Assembly: GCA_030512335.1 (NCBI GenBank)
Contig: JAULSU010000004.1
Span: 4,712,001-4,776,000 of the forward strand
Source: Immersiella caudata
Taxonomy: Eukaryota > Ascomycota > Sordariomycetes > Sordariales > Lasiosphaeriaceae
DNA: 64,000 nucleotides
Reading direction: 5' to 3'
Part shown: one piece after another, positions 22,151 through 32,498 of the stretch
Numbering within the stretch: the first letter of the stretch is position 1
Layout: every line of letters begins with the position of its first letter
Notes under the pieces: model-generated
What the model saw: only the letters and a program-made list of their open reading frames with translations
What the model was told of the DNA's origin: nothing
Databases searched by the model: none
Translations under genes and position numbers: made by a program

Positions 22151-22985
22151 GGCGGCCTCCGTTTGAAGGGCAGATTTGTATGGCTTCAAGTAACCCACGG
22201 GGACCGGAAAGCTCGGAGCTCCTCGCTAACACCAGGAACCCGCAATACCTGCGGCTTCCTGAGTGGCTAGTAAGGAGTGCGAGGAGAGGAAACCCCCGAA
22301 GGAGATGTATCCGGCCAGCGGGACTAACATCTGGGCATCAGCCAATCCTTACTGTCCGAGGGTTCCTACAGACTCCCTGTGTAGTGGTCAAATTCGTATG
22401 GAACCGCTGCCAGCGGACGAAGCAAGACCGACCTTCTTTGCCCATCAAGGTTAGCAGGAACTGTTCTCTCATTGTGACTTACGCGACGCGAGGCAGAAAA
22501 CCAAAGTTGTCTGTAAGCCCGTGCATCCCTTCGGGAAACGTCCACAAACTCCACACCGCTAGTTACAAGTCACACGGTAAGAATTAAGGAAAGCCCGGCG
22601 CACGTTGACCATTTACATTTTTCCGCCTGCACACACCACCGGCTTCACTACTGAACACGACTCCAGCCAACGACGGAGATCGAATGCAACCAGCTGAGCG
22701 CTAAACCATCTGCCTTTTCTTCGTCACTCAAGTAGAAGTCATAGATTGGACCCAAGACCCGACAACTTCCTCCATACTGGTTCGAAACCCTCCACAGCAG
22801 CCGAAGGGAGACGTAATGAAACCCACGTGTATAAAATGATCAAGGACTCTAGCTACATGCTACTGGTTTTCCCTTAGGCCCCGACATGTTCGAGCTTGGT
22901 ATATAGATATAGGTCACGGCATCGGAGATTTGGGCCCAGTTTACTAATGAGAGCGATCAGCGCGCGCCCGTGCATGCGGGTCCCA
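22151..22985. other. Gene-poor stretch
   Basis: No gene recognised. A B-box-like GGTTCGAAACC occurs at about 22780 but has no flanking tRNA structure. Short open frames occur on both strands. Confidence 0.4.
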
Positions 22986-22988
22986 CGC

Positions 22989-23066
22989 TGCGTTCCCAAC
23001 TGCGTTCCCAACTGCGTTCCCAACTGCGTTCCCAACTGCGTTCTCCATTACGTTCTTAACTGCGTT
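22989..23066 (+). repeat. 12-bp minisatellite, about 6.5 units
   Basis: The unit TGCGTTCCCAAC is repeated exactly four times (22989-23036). Two divergent units (TGCGTTCTCCAT, TACGTTCTTAAC) and a partial one follow. Because the unit is a multiple of three it keeps an open frame (repeating Asn-Cys-Val-Pro), but no gene context supports translation. Confidence 0.85.
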
Positions 23067-23274
23067 GCCTCCGAAACCACCACAGATTCTGACAGGGGCC
23101 AGTTGTCAGAGCCGGCATATAATCCAATTGGTTACACTCTGGGCAGCTGCTTGCTTTGATGGCCTGCCTCCCCCGCTGAGATCCTTCTCCTGCAGTCGCG
23201 GCGAGCGCCTGGGCGCTCGACTTCGAGAAGCACCAACGAGTCAAAGCTGCCTGACCGGACATTTAGTACAACCC

Positions 23275-23592
23275 AAAGACGTTTCGCGGCTGTCATCATG
23301 CGTATTCGTGAACCTAGGACTATGGCGCTGGTCCTTGCGAGCGGCAAGATGGTCGTCACCGGCGCGAAGTCTGAAGATGACTCAAAGCTTGCCTCACGCA
23401 AGCACGCTCGTATCATCCAGAAGCTCGGTTTTAATGCCAAGTTCAACGACTTTAAGATCCAGAACATGTGACAGCAAGTTCCCGATTCGTCTTGAGGGTC
23501 TCGCCTCAAAGCACCATGTATGAGCTGGAGCTTTTCCCTGGTCTTATTTATCGCATTATCAAGCCTAAGATTGTGCTTCTCATCTTCGTCAC
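23275..23592 (+). pseudogene. Decayed TATA-binding protein (TBP) fragment
   Basis: Three consecutive frames reconstruct the core of eukaryotic TBP. Frame 1 reads RRFAAVIMRIREP, then LASGKMVVTGAKSEDDSK and HARIIQKLGFNAKF to about 23468, ending at a TGA. Frame 2 reads FPIRLEGLASKHH (about 23480-23517). Frame 3 reads YELELFPGLIYRIIKPKIV and LLIFV (about 23520-23590), after which the similarity stops. TBP is normally single-copy and nearly invariant, so the frameshifts, the stop and the missing ends mark this as a dead partial copy. No intron interrupts the stretch, so a retrocopy is possible but not proven. Confidence 0.88.
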
Positions 23593-24179
23593 CGAACGAC
23601 ATTTCTGTGCGTCTCGTGGACCCGGGTTTCATTGCCGGGGCTGTAACTTGTGGTTCGCATGCCTGACTGGGATCGTCAGGTCGCCCTAGTCGGGGACGCG
23701 CCCCGCGCACCCACCACAAGGGGTGCCATCAAGGACCGTGTGCCAATCTGGATGGCGAATGTCACCAGGCGTGGTGATGAGCTCGGCCACAGAGACTGTT
23801 GTGCCGAAAGGGAGAGTTTTGCCGTGCTCCTTCCTCACAAGTTCCATGCCGAACCGCCTCGAGCCAAGTCCTGATTCGTACCTACCCTCCACGAGCGCGA
23901 AAAAAAAATGCCGTGGCTGCAACTCAACCTTTGCTCTTCCTACTTTTCCTACCGGTTATCCTTCCCATCAGACCTCAGGCTCCTTCAAATACCATTCACC
24001 AAAATGCACTTCTTCAGGCTACCGGCTTTTACGGATAGGAAGTTGCCTTCATCAAAGCTTATTTGCCCGGCTGCTACTTTTCAAGAGCAGCCTGGCTTTC
24101 ACCGCCCGATTCCTACCCTGATAGCGCCCACTTTAAAAGACGCATTTCTTCAACGCTAACATCTTCCAGCGCGTCGTGA
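23593..24179. other. Gene-poor stretch
   Basis: No gene recognised. It follows the TBP fragment directly. Confidence 0.4.
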
Positions 24180-25340
24180 TTTTATTGCATGGCCGTTTAG
24201 AAGCATTGCAGGTGCTTCTGGTACTTCTCGTGGAGACTCCAGCTCCAGAATACGGGATTCTCTCCTCTACAATCTCCTGCGGAGCGGCGGAAGAGCTCTC
24301 AGCTACGGCTGGCCCTGCGTGGTTGGACTCGCCGCTATCAGAGCACTCGGTGTGCTCCTCGTCGGATGAAGGAGAGTCGCTGTTGGGAGTACGCTCGTGG
24401 CTGCGGCAGCTTGACCATGGCAGCTTTTGCCTTTGCCTTCACCAAATACCCCAACGTTCGCTCCTCAAAGTCCGGCTGGAAATTGCGGTATAGCCATTGT
24501 TCCGCCAGCTCGTCGCTGTCCTTGTCCTCCATAAGGAGGTTCTGCGCCCAATAGACCGACTGCGATTCGAGGTGTGTTATCTTGTGGATGTGCTTGCCCT
24601 TGCCTCTCGATTGTTGAAATGCGAGATATTGGTTATATGCCCATTTTCGCGTACGTTCCTTTATCTCCTTGTGCTCTGATATTGTCTCTGCGATGACTTT
24701 TGACAACAAGACGATGTATTCGAGCTCACCATGAGCAACTTTGGTAATAGAGTTAGCGGCGTTGCTTAGGGGGTGGTTAGGGTCATAGGGAGGGTGACAA
24801 GGTGGAAGAGATAGTGGAGGTAGATGTTAAGGATATCCATCCTCCCTGATTTCGTCTTATCTTCAATATCATTACCACGTCCACAAGACACCGGCAAACT
24901 TCCTTGTCCGGCACGGTAGCGGTCATGCCGCTGGTCGGCTTGCCACCAACTGTAAAAGTCGGCAATGACCGGCACATACCACTGCTTGAACGTGTCCTCG
25001 AGTTGCGCTTTAGCTTCGGATAATGTGCTCGTTTTGGTCTGCATGTCCATGGCGATCTCGTCGACAAAACTCGTCAAAATGCTGATCCCGGTGACGGTTT
25101 AAATAGCGGTCGGGTGCCAGCTTCTAAACCCAGCCGAGAATGGCAAAAGGGCTGTTGCCGTAGGTTTTGATTGCTCTTGGTGGTGGTGTTGACTTTTATG
25201 AGGGGGATCATAGTGCAGAAGGGGTTGTACATGTCTTGGTCGTGGGAGAGAAGGTCTTGACAGACCGAGGCTAAGACTGCTGCGTGTTAGCGGTCAGTGC
25301 CCACTCGAACTTCACGAGACAAGAGATTAGCCATACAGTG
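24180..25340 (-). pseudogene. Eroded gene of unknown family
   Basis: Several minus-strand blocks have the look of real coding sequence but lie in different frames. A block near 25340-25170 reads VCQDLLSHDQDMYNPF. Block 25077-24860 contains FKQWYVPVIADFYSWWQAD. Block 24770-24400 contains SITKVAHGELEYIVLLSK and ESQSVYWAQNLLMEDKD. A Ser/Glu-rich tail follows in yet another frame (SDSPSSDEEHTECSDSGES). The family is not recognised. It could be an eroded accessory gene or a mobile-element-derived gene. An intact gene with several introns is less likely because frame changes occur where no splice consensus fits. Confidence 0.35.
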
Positions 25341-26680
25341 ATGAATATACCATCTTGAGTTCTTGCTGAGTCGGTCGAAAACAGGTTCAAGTAGGCCGGG
25401 TGGTAGTGTGCATACCGCCTCTGGAGAACTGGTCACTGACTTCCTTTTCTCTGCCATCTTCCTGTTTTTCGGCTATGCCAGCAGCCATCGACGGGGAGTG
25501 GGGTTGTTGTGTCGAAGATTTAGTTACGGAGCTGGCCAGCTAGCTTCCCCTTCACGGCCGGGGTATTTGTCCATCGGAATTGGTCGGCTCTCGGACGGAC
25601 GCTTTTCGCTTGCTCGTAGTCTTGGACTGCAATCGGGTGGTTGGGGTGATTCGGGCGAAGATGCCACACCGCCTTAGCCCGAGGACTTGCTTATTATTAG
25701 GAGGAAACGGTATTGGGCAGGTACGGCACCTAGGTACCTAGGAGGTAGGCAACGGATGTGGTTGCGGAAGTGATGGGGAAGTGAGGCTACCGCGGAGTGC
25801 CTGCCTGACGTGCCTTGAGAGTACCTCGAGACTTGCACTAGTCAAGAGATAATGCGCGGCTCGTCGCGAACAATAAGAGAGAAGCCAATCAAGAGGAGAG
25901 AAGACTGTCACATCTGCTTCTCCCACCAACATCTGGGCGCGCATGCAGCCAAGCGACCCCCCAGCCACGATTCCCGAGTCCCAGAGCGCGCAACATGGCG
26001 ACTGCAACTCGCAAAGCGTGTCCCGAAGCCGGGGGTGGAGGAAGCGGTGAACGGTTGAACTAAACTACACCAGCCAATAATATACGGCCTCCGTCATCAG
26101 GCTGCCCCATTCTCGACATCCTCCTCGGCATTCTCCATTGACAAAAAGACAGGAGCCAGTCGGATCGCGTTTGAGCGCAGGAAATGCACACGATGACAAT
26201 CCGCCAACGAGGGGCCATCCACCTCGTCGATCATCGAACCGTGGTGCAATGAGCAACAGGTCAGAGCTGCCGAAATACCTAACTGGGACATTAGCTCAAG
26301 TCACGGCCACTTCTCTCATCATGCAAAGGAGTAGTGTTCCTTTGTTCATGTACTTCCGCCCGGCTTGGGGCGCTGGGTATCTCACTGACAGCAGATGGGG
26401 TACTGCCCCAGGCGAGCGCCGGAGGGTCTCGCGCTCTACGTTTGCGATGAGACGTGCACATCGCCCTTGCTCCTACCCAATCGAAGAATTACCCGTTTAT
26501 CTCTCCTGTATTTGCCTCCACACGCGCCGCTTGCGATCTTATAGAGGCCAATGCTAAAACTCTTCGCTCTCATTGAGCTCATGCTGGCAGTCTAGCGGGC
26601 TTGCCTATAAAAGCATGCGGTCCCCGACCGACCATCCTTCTCAAGACTCCGTGCTTCTTGTCCCGTGCAGCAGACGTCTC
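25341..26680. other. Gene-poor stretch
   Basis: Short open frames on both strands, none recognisable. The only visible sequence oddity is a short repeated TAGGTACCTAGG-type word near 25729-25742. Confidence 0.4.
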
Positions 26681-26687
26681 GGGGAAG

Positions 26688-27420
26688 TCACCATACTTTT
26701 CCAAAAGCCTCTTGACTCGGATTGTTAGAAATGGCAAAAAAGTGAGCATATTCGCCTTTCTTGTTCCTCACATATGGACCTACCATCATCTCTTCCGTTT
26801 TAAACCTAACCCTTCCAACCAAGCACGAGCCCCGACACCTGGAGTATTGCTCGCAATGTCTCACCCCCTCCGAAGAACACCTCGAAAAATCAACGGTCAT
26901 CACGCAAGAAACCTCGCCATGGCCATTCACACAAGATTGAGAACCCAGAGCATGATCAAACGATCGACATCGCCGGATCGGGTAGCCAGTTTGATACTGA
27001 TCAGTGAGCAAGTCCCCTTCTCTCTTCACCTATGTCCACCTCACTTCAGCGAACCTGACAGCTGTGTCACATAGAACCTACCTCGATGACGCTCCGCAGC
27101 AACTCCTCGTGTCCGATCTTGTCACGTAGCCTCGACATCCCCGGTTTATTGATATCACTGGACGTTGTGTGAACCCAGTCCCACATCGTTTCCATTGTTG
27201 TCGACCTCACTCTATCAGGGGCTTCGGGAATAGCAACAAGTGGATTGTTGGCTTCTTTCTTGTCCTCAGAGGAAGGCAGCAAATGGTCCTACAACTCATT
27301 CAAAACATCATTATTACCCTACATCTCCTGGAACTTGTCGTTAAAGCATGCTACCTACCTACCTTCGTGGCGTAAATCCAATGATCCTTGCCAGACCACT
27401 ATCTTACATTCCCGAGCCCT
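26688..27420 (-). pseudogene. Possible eroded or multi-exon gene, family unknown
   Basis: The minus strand holds a frame (27282-27067) reading TTMETMWDWVHTTSSDINK and HEELLRSVIEV, ending at a GTAGGT donor-like site, and another (27029-26688) ending YAHFFAISNNPSQEAFGK. Upstream frame continuity is broken by two TAG codons that may sit inside an intron starting GTAGGTAG (about 27365). The composition looks coding, but I cannot name a family or prove the gene model. Confidence 0.22.
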
Positions 27421-27443
27421 TAACAACACCGTAGTATCACCCC

Positions 27444-29000
27444 TCAACTCTCCCCAACAGGCACCCCCCCCAACAACCTCCACTTCCCCCCCTGCACCAA
27501 CCCCCCCGTATTCCTCCTCCCACTGTCACCACCCCCACCACTCCCCGGGACCTCCCACTCCTCCACCTCCGGCCCCTTTCCCCTCCCCTCATCAAAAAGC
27601 ACATACACCCTTTGCCCCACAGAACTCCCATCCCACCCCCCCGTACTACTCAACCCCATGTATGTCCTCCCTTCCCTCAACAAATGCCCGATCCTATCCT
27701 GCACCACCAAAAACCCACTTGAGCAATTCCACGACGCCAGCATCAAGCTCTTCCGATCCGGCGTCGCGAAGAGTATGAGGTGTGTCAGAAACGCATTAGA
27801 AACTTCAGGGCGGGTACATTCCGGCCTGTTATTCTGAGAAAAGAAGTTGCGGTTATCTTCTGTGATCACCGCTAGTGGTGTCCCAGGCGGGAGGGAAAAG
27901 GGCGTGTTTATTGCGGGGCCAAATTTGTCGGATTCGATGTTGTAAGAATGTTGTTTCATGAAGGCATCTGCACCGGAGAGGTAAACCCGCAAATCACGGC
28001 CGTCTCCCGCGGGCGCCGCGGCGAGAGGTGAGCCAGGAGAGATGCCAGAGGAGGGGAGGCGTCGGGTGGATTTCCAGGGGTCGGGGAATTCACGCTGTTG
28101 GAAACACCAGGCAATGGTGAGGGATTCGGGATCGGGTTGGAAGAAGGTGACGAGGGTTTGGTTCTTGGCGAGGAGGTCTTGGTGCCAGTAAGCGGCGAGG
28201 AGGGAGGTGGGGGAGGCGGTGAATAGACCAGAGGCATTTTCGTTGCCCCATACGCCGGTGCGGCCGTGGAGTGGGGCCTGCCATTCTACCATGGTGCCGG
28301 TGGACTGGAGGAAGTAGAGGTTGGTTACGAGGGCGAACTGGGGATCGGTGTTGGGGAAGCCGGCCGAGGCGGCGAGGGGGGTGTTGGGGCGGATGGTTTG
28401 GATGCTGCCGTTGGCGATGGTGTTGACGGACCAGGACTGCGTGTCTGAATTCCAGGAGGACTCGAGAATGGAGGTTTGGTTGGTGGGTTGATAATAGACG
28501 CGGTATTGGGATGTGCCGTCGGCTTCGACCCAGTGGAGGGAGGTGATGCTTTGGTCTTGAATGGCGAGTGGTGAAGTGGTTGGGGCGGATGGGAATGAGG
28601 GTATCGTCGAGTTGCCCGATTCCAGGCTAGCTGGGATGGTGGATTTGCTAGCTCGAGATGCAAAGACAACTCCTATGGCGGTGCCGACGACAGCGATGAC
28701 GATGATGGCGATTCCTCCGGCGAGGACAAGAAAGCGCCTCCGGTCGAAACCACAAACTCTGGACGGGCGAAGGGACCCATCTTTAGATTGTTCCTTGTTG
28801 TCTGTAACAAACACTTCGGGCGGAGTCTTGGAGTATCGAGGGTCAAAGCATTTGTCGTCGGTTGGGGAAGGCGCGAGAGCAGGAGCGGTGGAGTATCGTT
28901 CGATTACCTTGACCTCCTTATCGTCGTAGCTCAGGGGCCTGAATCCGTCAACGACTTCTAGGTTGCTGTAAGAGAGTGTCGTTTGGCGAACCCGCGCCAT
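27444..29000 (-). CDS. Fucose-lectin-like type II membrane protein
   Basis: Intronless 518-aa protein. A cytoplasmic N-terminus (about 90 residues, charged, Pro/Ser-rich) is followed by one transmembrane segment (RRFLVLAGGIAIIVIAVVG onward, residues about 88-115). A large extracytoplasmic domain then resembles the six-bladed fungal fucose-specific lectin fold. Repeated blade-like motifs such as SITSLHWVEADGTSQYRVYY, WQAPLHGRTGVWGNENAS and LLAAYWHQD support this. Many N-glycosylation sequons are present. The C-terminal Gly-rich segment is probably disordered. The ligand is unproven: the sugar-binding residues cannot be checked by eye. The last 300 coding bases are strongly G-rich while the preceding part is C-rich. 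Confidence 0.78.
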   Translation of the reverse strand: MARVRQTTLSYSNLEVVDGFRPLSYDDKEVKVIERYSTAPALAPSPTDDKCFDPRYSKTPPEVFVTDNKEQSKDGSLRPSRVCGFDRRRFLVLAGGIAIIVIAVVGTAIGVVFASRASKSTIPASLESGNSTIPSFPSAPTTSPLAIQDQSITSLHWVEADGTSQYRVYYQPTNQTSILESSWNSDTQSWSVNTIANGSIQTIRPNTPLAASAGFPNTDPQFALVTNLYFLQSTGTMVEWQAPLHGRTGVWGNENASGLFTASPTSLLAAYWHQDLLAKNQTLVTFFQPDPESLTIAWCFQQREFPDPWKSTRRLPSSGISPGSPLAAAPAGDGRDLRVYLSGADAFMKQHSYNIESDKFGPAINTPFSLPPGTPLAVITEDNRNFFSQNNRPECTRPEVSNAFLTHLILFATPDRKSLMLASWNCSSGFLVVQDRIGHLLREGRTYMGLSSTGGWDGSSVGQRVYVLFDEGRGKGPEVEEWEVPGSGGGGDSGRRNTGGLVQGGKWRLLGGVPVGES

Positions 29001-30285
29001 GTTGGTCGTGAATTTGGAAAGAGAATGGCGACGGCCGAGTTGGAATGCTCACCGACATTGTCCAACTTTGTCCAAACCTGGGACCTCCCGTCTTGTTAGG
29101 GCTGGCCATGTTGCCAGGGCGCTTGGCGGTACATGCGATATATCAGATTTTTCTTTTTTAGACAATGTCGCACAGAAATCGATGCCAATCGGATAAATCG
29201 TGGCTTGAGCCGATTCGCAACCCGACGATTTGGGCGCGGCGTGGAGTGCAAGACTGCGGGTTGGCCCAAAAACTCAACCCAAAACGCACAGAGCACCAAT
29301 CGAGAGTTCCCACATTCACACCGCGATCTAACGCGCGGGTAGAGAGGCCGCAGTTTTGACCCCTTTATTTTCAGCCCCCTTCGCCTGCTGGAGGCACTGT
29401 TATTTGCTGTGTTCATTTCTGCTATCTGCGAACATTCATGACAGACAGACCTAAACTGATCTCCTGCGAAGCTTGAGAATAGAATGCTTTGAGTCACGCC
29501 TAATTTCTGCTAAAACTCCCTATGATGCTCACAACGTTCTTGTAGAAGGAACGCTGAACCATCTCAGTCAGCGCAGTGTGGTTCTTGACACCAGCGTCGA
29601 AGCCAAACTTGTTCATGAAAGAAGCCAATACACATGATCGACCTGGAAAAGTGTCGCGCTCCTTCGGTCTTCGTCGTATTGGAACCCAAATCTTGGCACC
29701 GCAGCTCCTTAGCGGGCTCAGAGATCGGAGTTCGCTGGGTTTCGGGTAGGACGGCCCCCGTATTCCGCAGACGACTTCCCGGGTCTGGATGCTCTCACTC
29801 CGCTTTTGCGAACGACTTCTATTGACCTTTAGCCGGGGCGGCCCGCGAGCGAACTAAGGTCCTTCCAAACTGGGTAGTTTGGAACTCAGAGGGCTGAATG
29901 TTGATATAACTCCGTGTAAGTCCAGCTGCAACTCAGGGCCTCGTCAGACATCGTTACCAGTTATCAAGGAAAAGCCAAGACCTCGTCCTCCAACAGTCCA
30001 GGGTTTCTAATTTCCAGCTGCAGCTCACCCGGCCCAAGGATGCCGGAGATGGGCGGGCTGGTCCTAGCTCTCTGGTACCGGCTAATCTGCAGATCGTTAC
30101 CTTTCGCATGGTTAAACCGCCTGCGTGGTATCCCGCTGGGCGGATATTGGAGATGAGGAAAAATGTCGAGGTTGGGGTAGCAGACATTTAAATCCAGCGC
30201 CATCGCGGCCAAGGGAACCCGCGACCCTCGGCGTGTCTTGCTGTTGAGCTTCCCTCGGTTTCTTTGACGACGCCATTCCAGCGAA
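29001..30285. other. Divergent intergenic region
   Basis: Shared 5' region of the lectin-like gene and the carboxylesterase gene. No gene or RNA is recognised. T-rich and A-rich runs occur near 29150. Confidence 0.5.
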
Positions 30286-32498
30286 ATGGCGACAATGGCC
30301 TCATTCCGGGCTGTCTCGCTCACGGCAGCGGTATTTGCCATCAGCGGAGCCCAAGCTCTCTGGCTGGGAGGCGGCCTGACTATCCTCTCCAACAACCAGC
30401 TTGACGGTAAGCTCCCCGCCGTTCCCAATTCCCAACACCACTGACACCCCCAGCCGCTGAAAACGACGGATCCGCCGCCATCCTCGTCCACCAATCCGCC
30501 CCCTTCTCCGCAGCAACCTACTCCTGCTCCCTCCTCGGCGAGAACCCATGGGACCCCTCCGCCGCCTCTTTCAACGCCGCCCTCAACTCCTCCCTGGCGT
30601 ACCAAACCTACCTCAACAACTTCCCCCCTTCCCAGCTCTACTGGATCTCCCGCCCCTCCGGAACCGACAACGCCTCCCCATGCCGCGCCGTCGACGCCAC
30701 AGGCAAGATCCACCCCGACCTCTCCTGCCTCGACGAACTCCCCACCATCTGCACCCAATCCGCCCCCGTCTCTTCCCGCTACACCTCCAACACCTCCTCC
30801 GCCTACCAACTGACCCACTACGTCTCCAACACGCTCCTAACCGGCTACCGTGACCTCCACACCTTCAAATTTCGCGGCGTCCGCTTCGCACCCACCCCCG
30901 CCCGCTTTACCTACTCCTCACCCTCCAACTTCTCCACCCCCTCCGAAGCTCTCGCCCTCGACGCCGGCGCCGACTGTTCCCAACCCGTCGGCGAAGTCCG
31001 CAACGGCTCATCCGAAGACTGCCTCTTCGCCAACATCTGGACTCCGTACCTCCCACCCATGGGATCGAAGAGAAAGAATCTAAAACCGGTGATGCTATAC
31101 TTTTACGGTGGTGGAGGCACAAGCGGGAGCGGGAAGAATCCTAACACGGATGGTACAAACCTGGCATCTAGGGGTGACGTGGTGAGCGTATCGGTGAACT
31201 ACCGCGTGGGAAACTTGGGGTTTCTGAACTTCAACGACGGTGTGCACAACGGGAATTACGCGCTTTCGGATATGGTGAGCGCTATACATTGGGTGAATCG
31301 GTACATCGAGTACTTCGGCGGTGACCCGGAGCGCGTGACAATCTTTGGGGAATCAGCGGGGGCGATGGCGGTGCATGTGTTGTTGGGGACGGCGAAGGTG
31401 AAGGGGTTGTTCCATCGGGCGATTAAGCAGTCGAGTCCGGATGGGTATCCGTCGGGAGGGAAGGTGCTGCGGTACCAGTATTACGACTCGCTGGAGCATA
31501 ATTACGAGACGATGACGAAGAGCGTGTTGAAGGCGGCGGGGTGTTCGAACGCGACGGATGCAGTGGCTTGTTTGGGGAAGCTGAGCGGGTTTGAGATTGT
31601 CAACCTGTCGCCGAATGCGAATGGGATTGTTGTCGACGGCGACTATCTCACCTATCATGAGCTCGTGGTCAACTCGACAGCTGCCAGTCTGGCCACCAAC
31701 GTGACGGTCATGACGGGCGTCAACCGCGACGAAGCTGGTGTCAACATTGACGCCGAAGCGTACCCGGCCAGCAACACCACCCTGGCCGCCTACTTCAACG
31801 CCGAAGTGGCGCGGCAGTTCTCCATGCCTTCGAATGCTTCGTCCCTCATGGGCCTCGACAAGCCAGCCAACATGTCCACCTTCTCGGGCGTCCCACTGGG
31901 CGCAAACAACCTCCTCTCGGCCGATCTCACCCCGGCGCAGATCCTCAACACTAGCGTTCGAATCGCAACCGACGCTGTCTTTACGTGCTATGGCCTGGCA
32001 AAAACCTACAGCGCGGTCAAGCATAATGCCTTCCGCTCTGCTTACTTTTACCAGTTCAACCGCACCTACCAGACGGCAGGCTACACCCGCCCTTGGTGCA
32101 ACGCCCCGAAGACAGACGCACGGCCCGATGGAGACCCCGACGGGGAGTACATGAAGTGCCACGGAGGAGAGCAGATGGTAGTCTTCGGCACAGAGCGACG
32201 AAGTAACTACACCGATCGCGATGGGCTCGACGTCCCGTTCATGCAGCTAGTCGTCGATTACTGGGCCTCCTTTGCACGGACGGGGGATCCAAATCCGGAT
32301 AAGGGGTATCTTCAAGCCAGGGGGCACTGGCACACTTTGAACCAGGTGGAAAGGACAGGGAGATGGGAGGCGGTGGACGCAGAGAGTCCCACGATGAGGT
32401 TGTTGCAGTGGAACGGGGGTCAGATTCCTTTCGGGGAGGCAGAGGTTTGCAAGGCGCTGGGAGCGCCACTCGACGTCTTCGAGACGGGAGAGAAGTGA
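30286..32498 (+). CDS. Secreted type-B carboxylesterase
   Basis: Alpha/beta-hydrolase of the carboxylesterase/cholinesterase family, predicted to hydrolyse ester bonds outside the cell. Two exons: 30286-30406 and 30454-32498, 721 aa. The 47-nt intron (GTAAGC...CCCAG) follows the signal peptide (MATMASFRAVSLTAAVFAIS). The oxyanion region VMLYFYGGGG and NYRVGNLGF precede the nucleophile elbow IFGESAGAMA (Ser about residue 341). The acid is likely in GVNRDEAG, and the base is His of KCHGGEQMVVFG near the C-terminus. DPERVTIFGESAG is diagnostic of the family. The N-terminal 200 residues before the hydrolase core are longer than usual. Numerous Asn glycosylation sites are seen. The physiological substrate is unknown. 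Confidence 0.92.

Noticed and set aside
22765..22805. B-box-like GGTTCGAAACC suggesting a tRNA
   Set aside because: No pairing T-arm, A box or acceptor stem around it.
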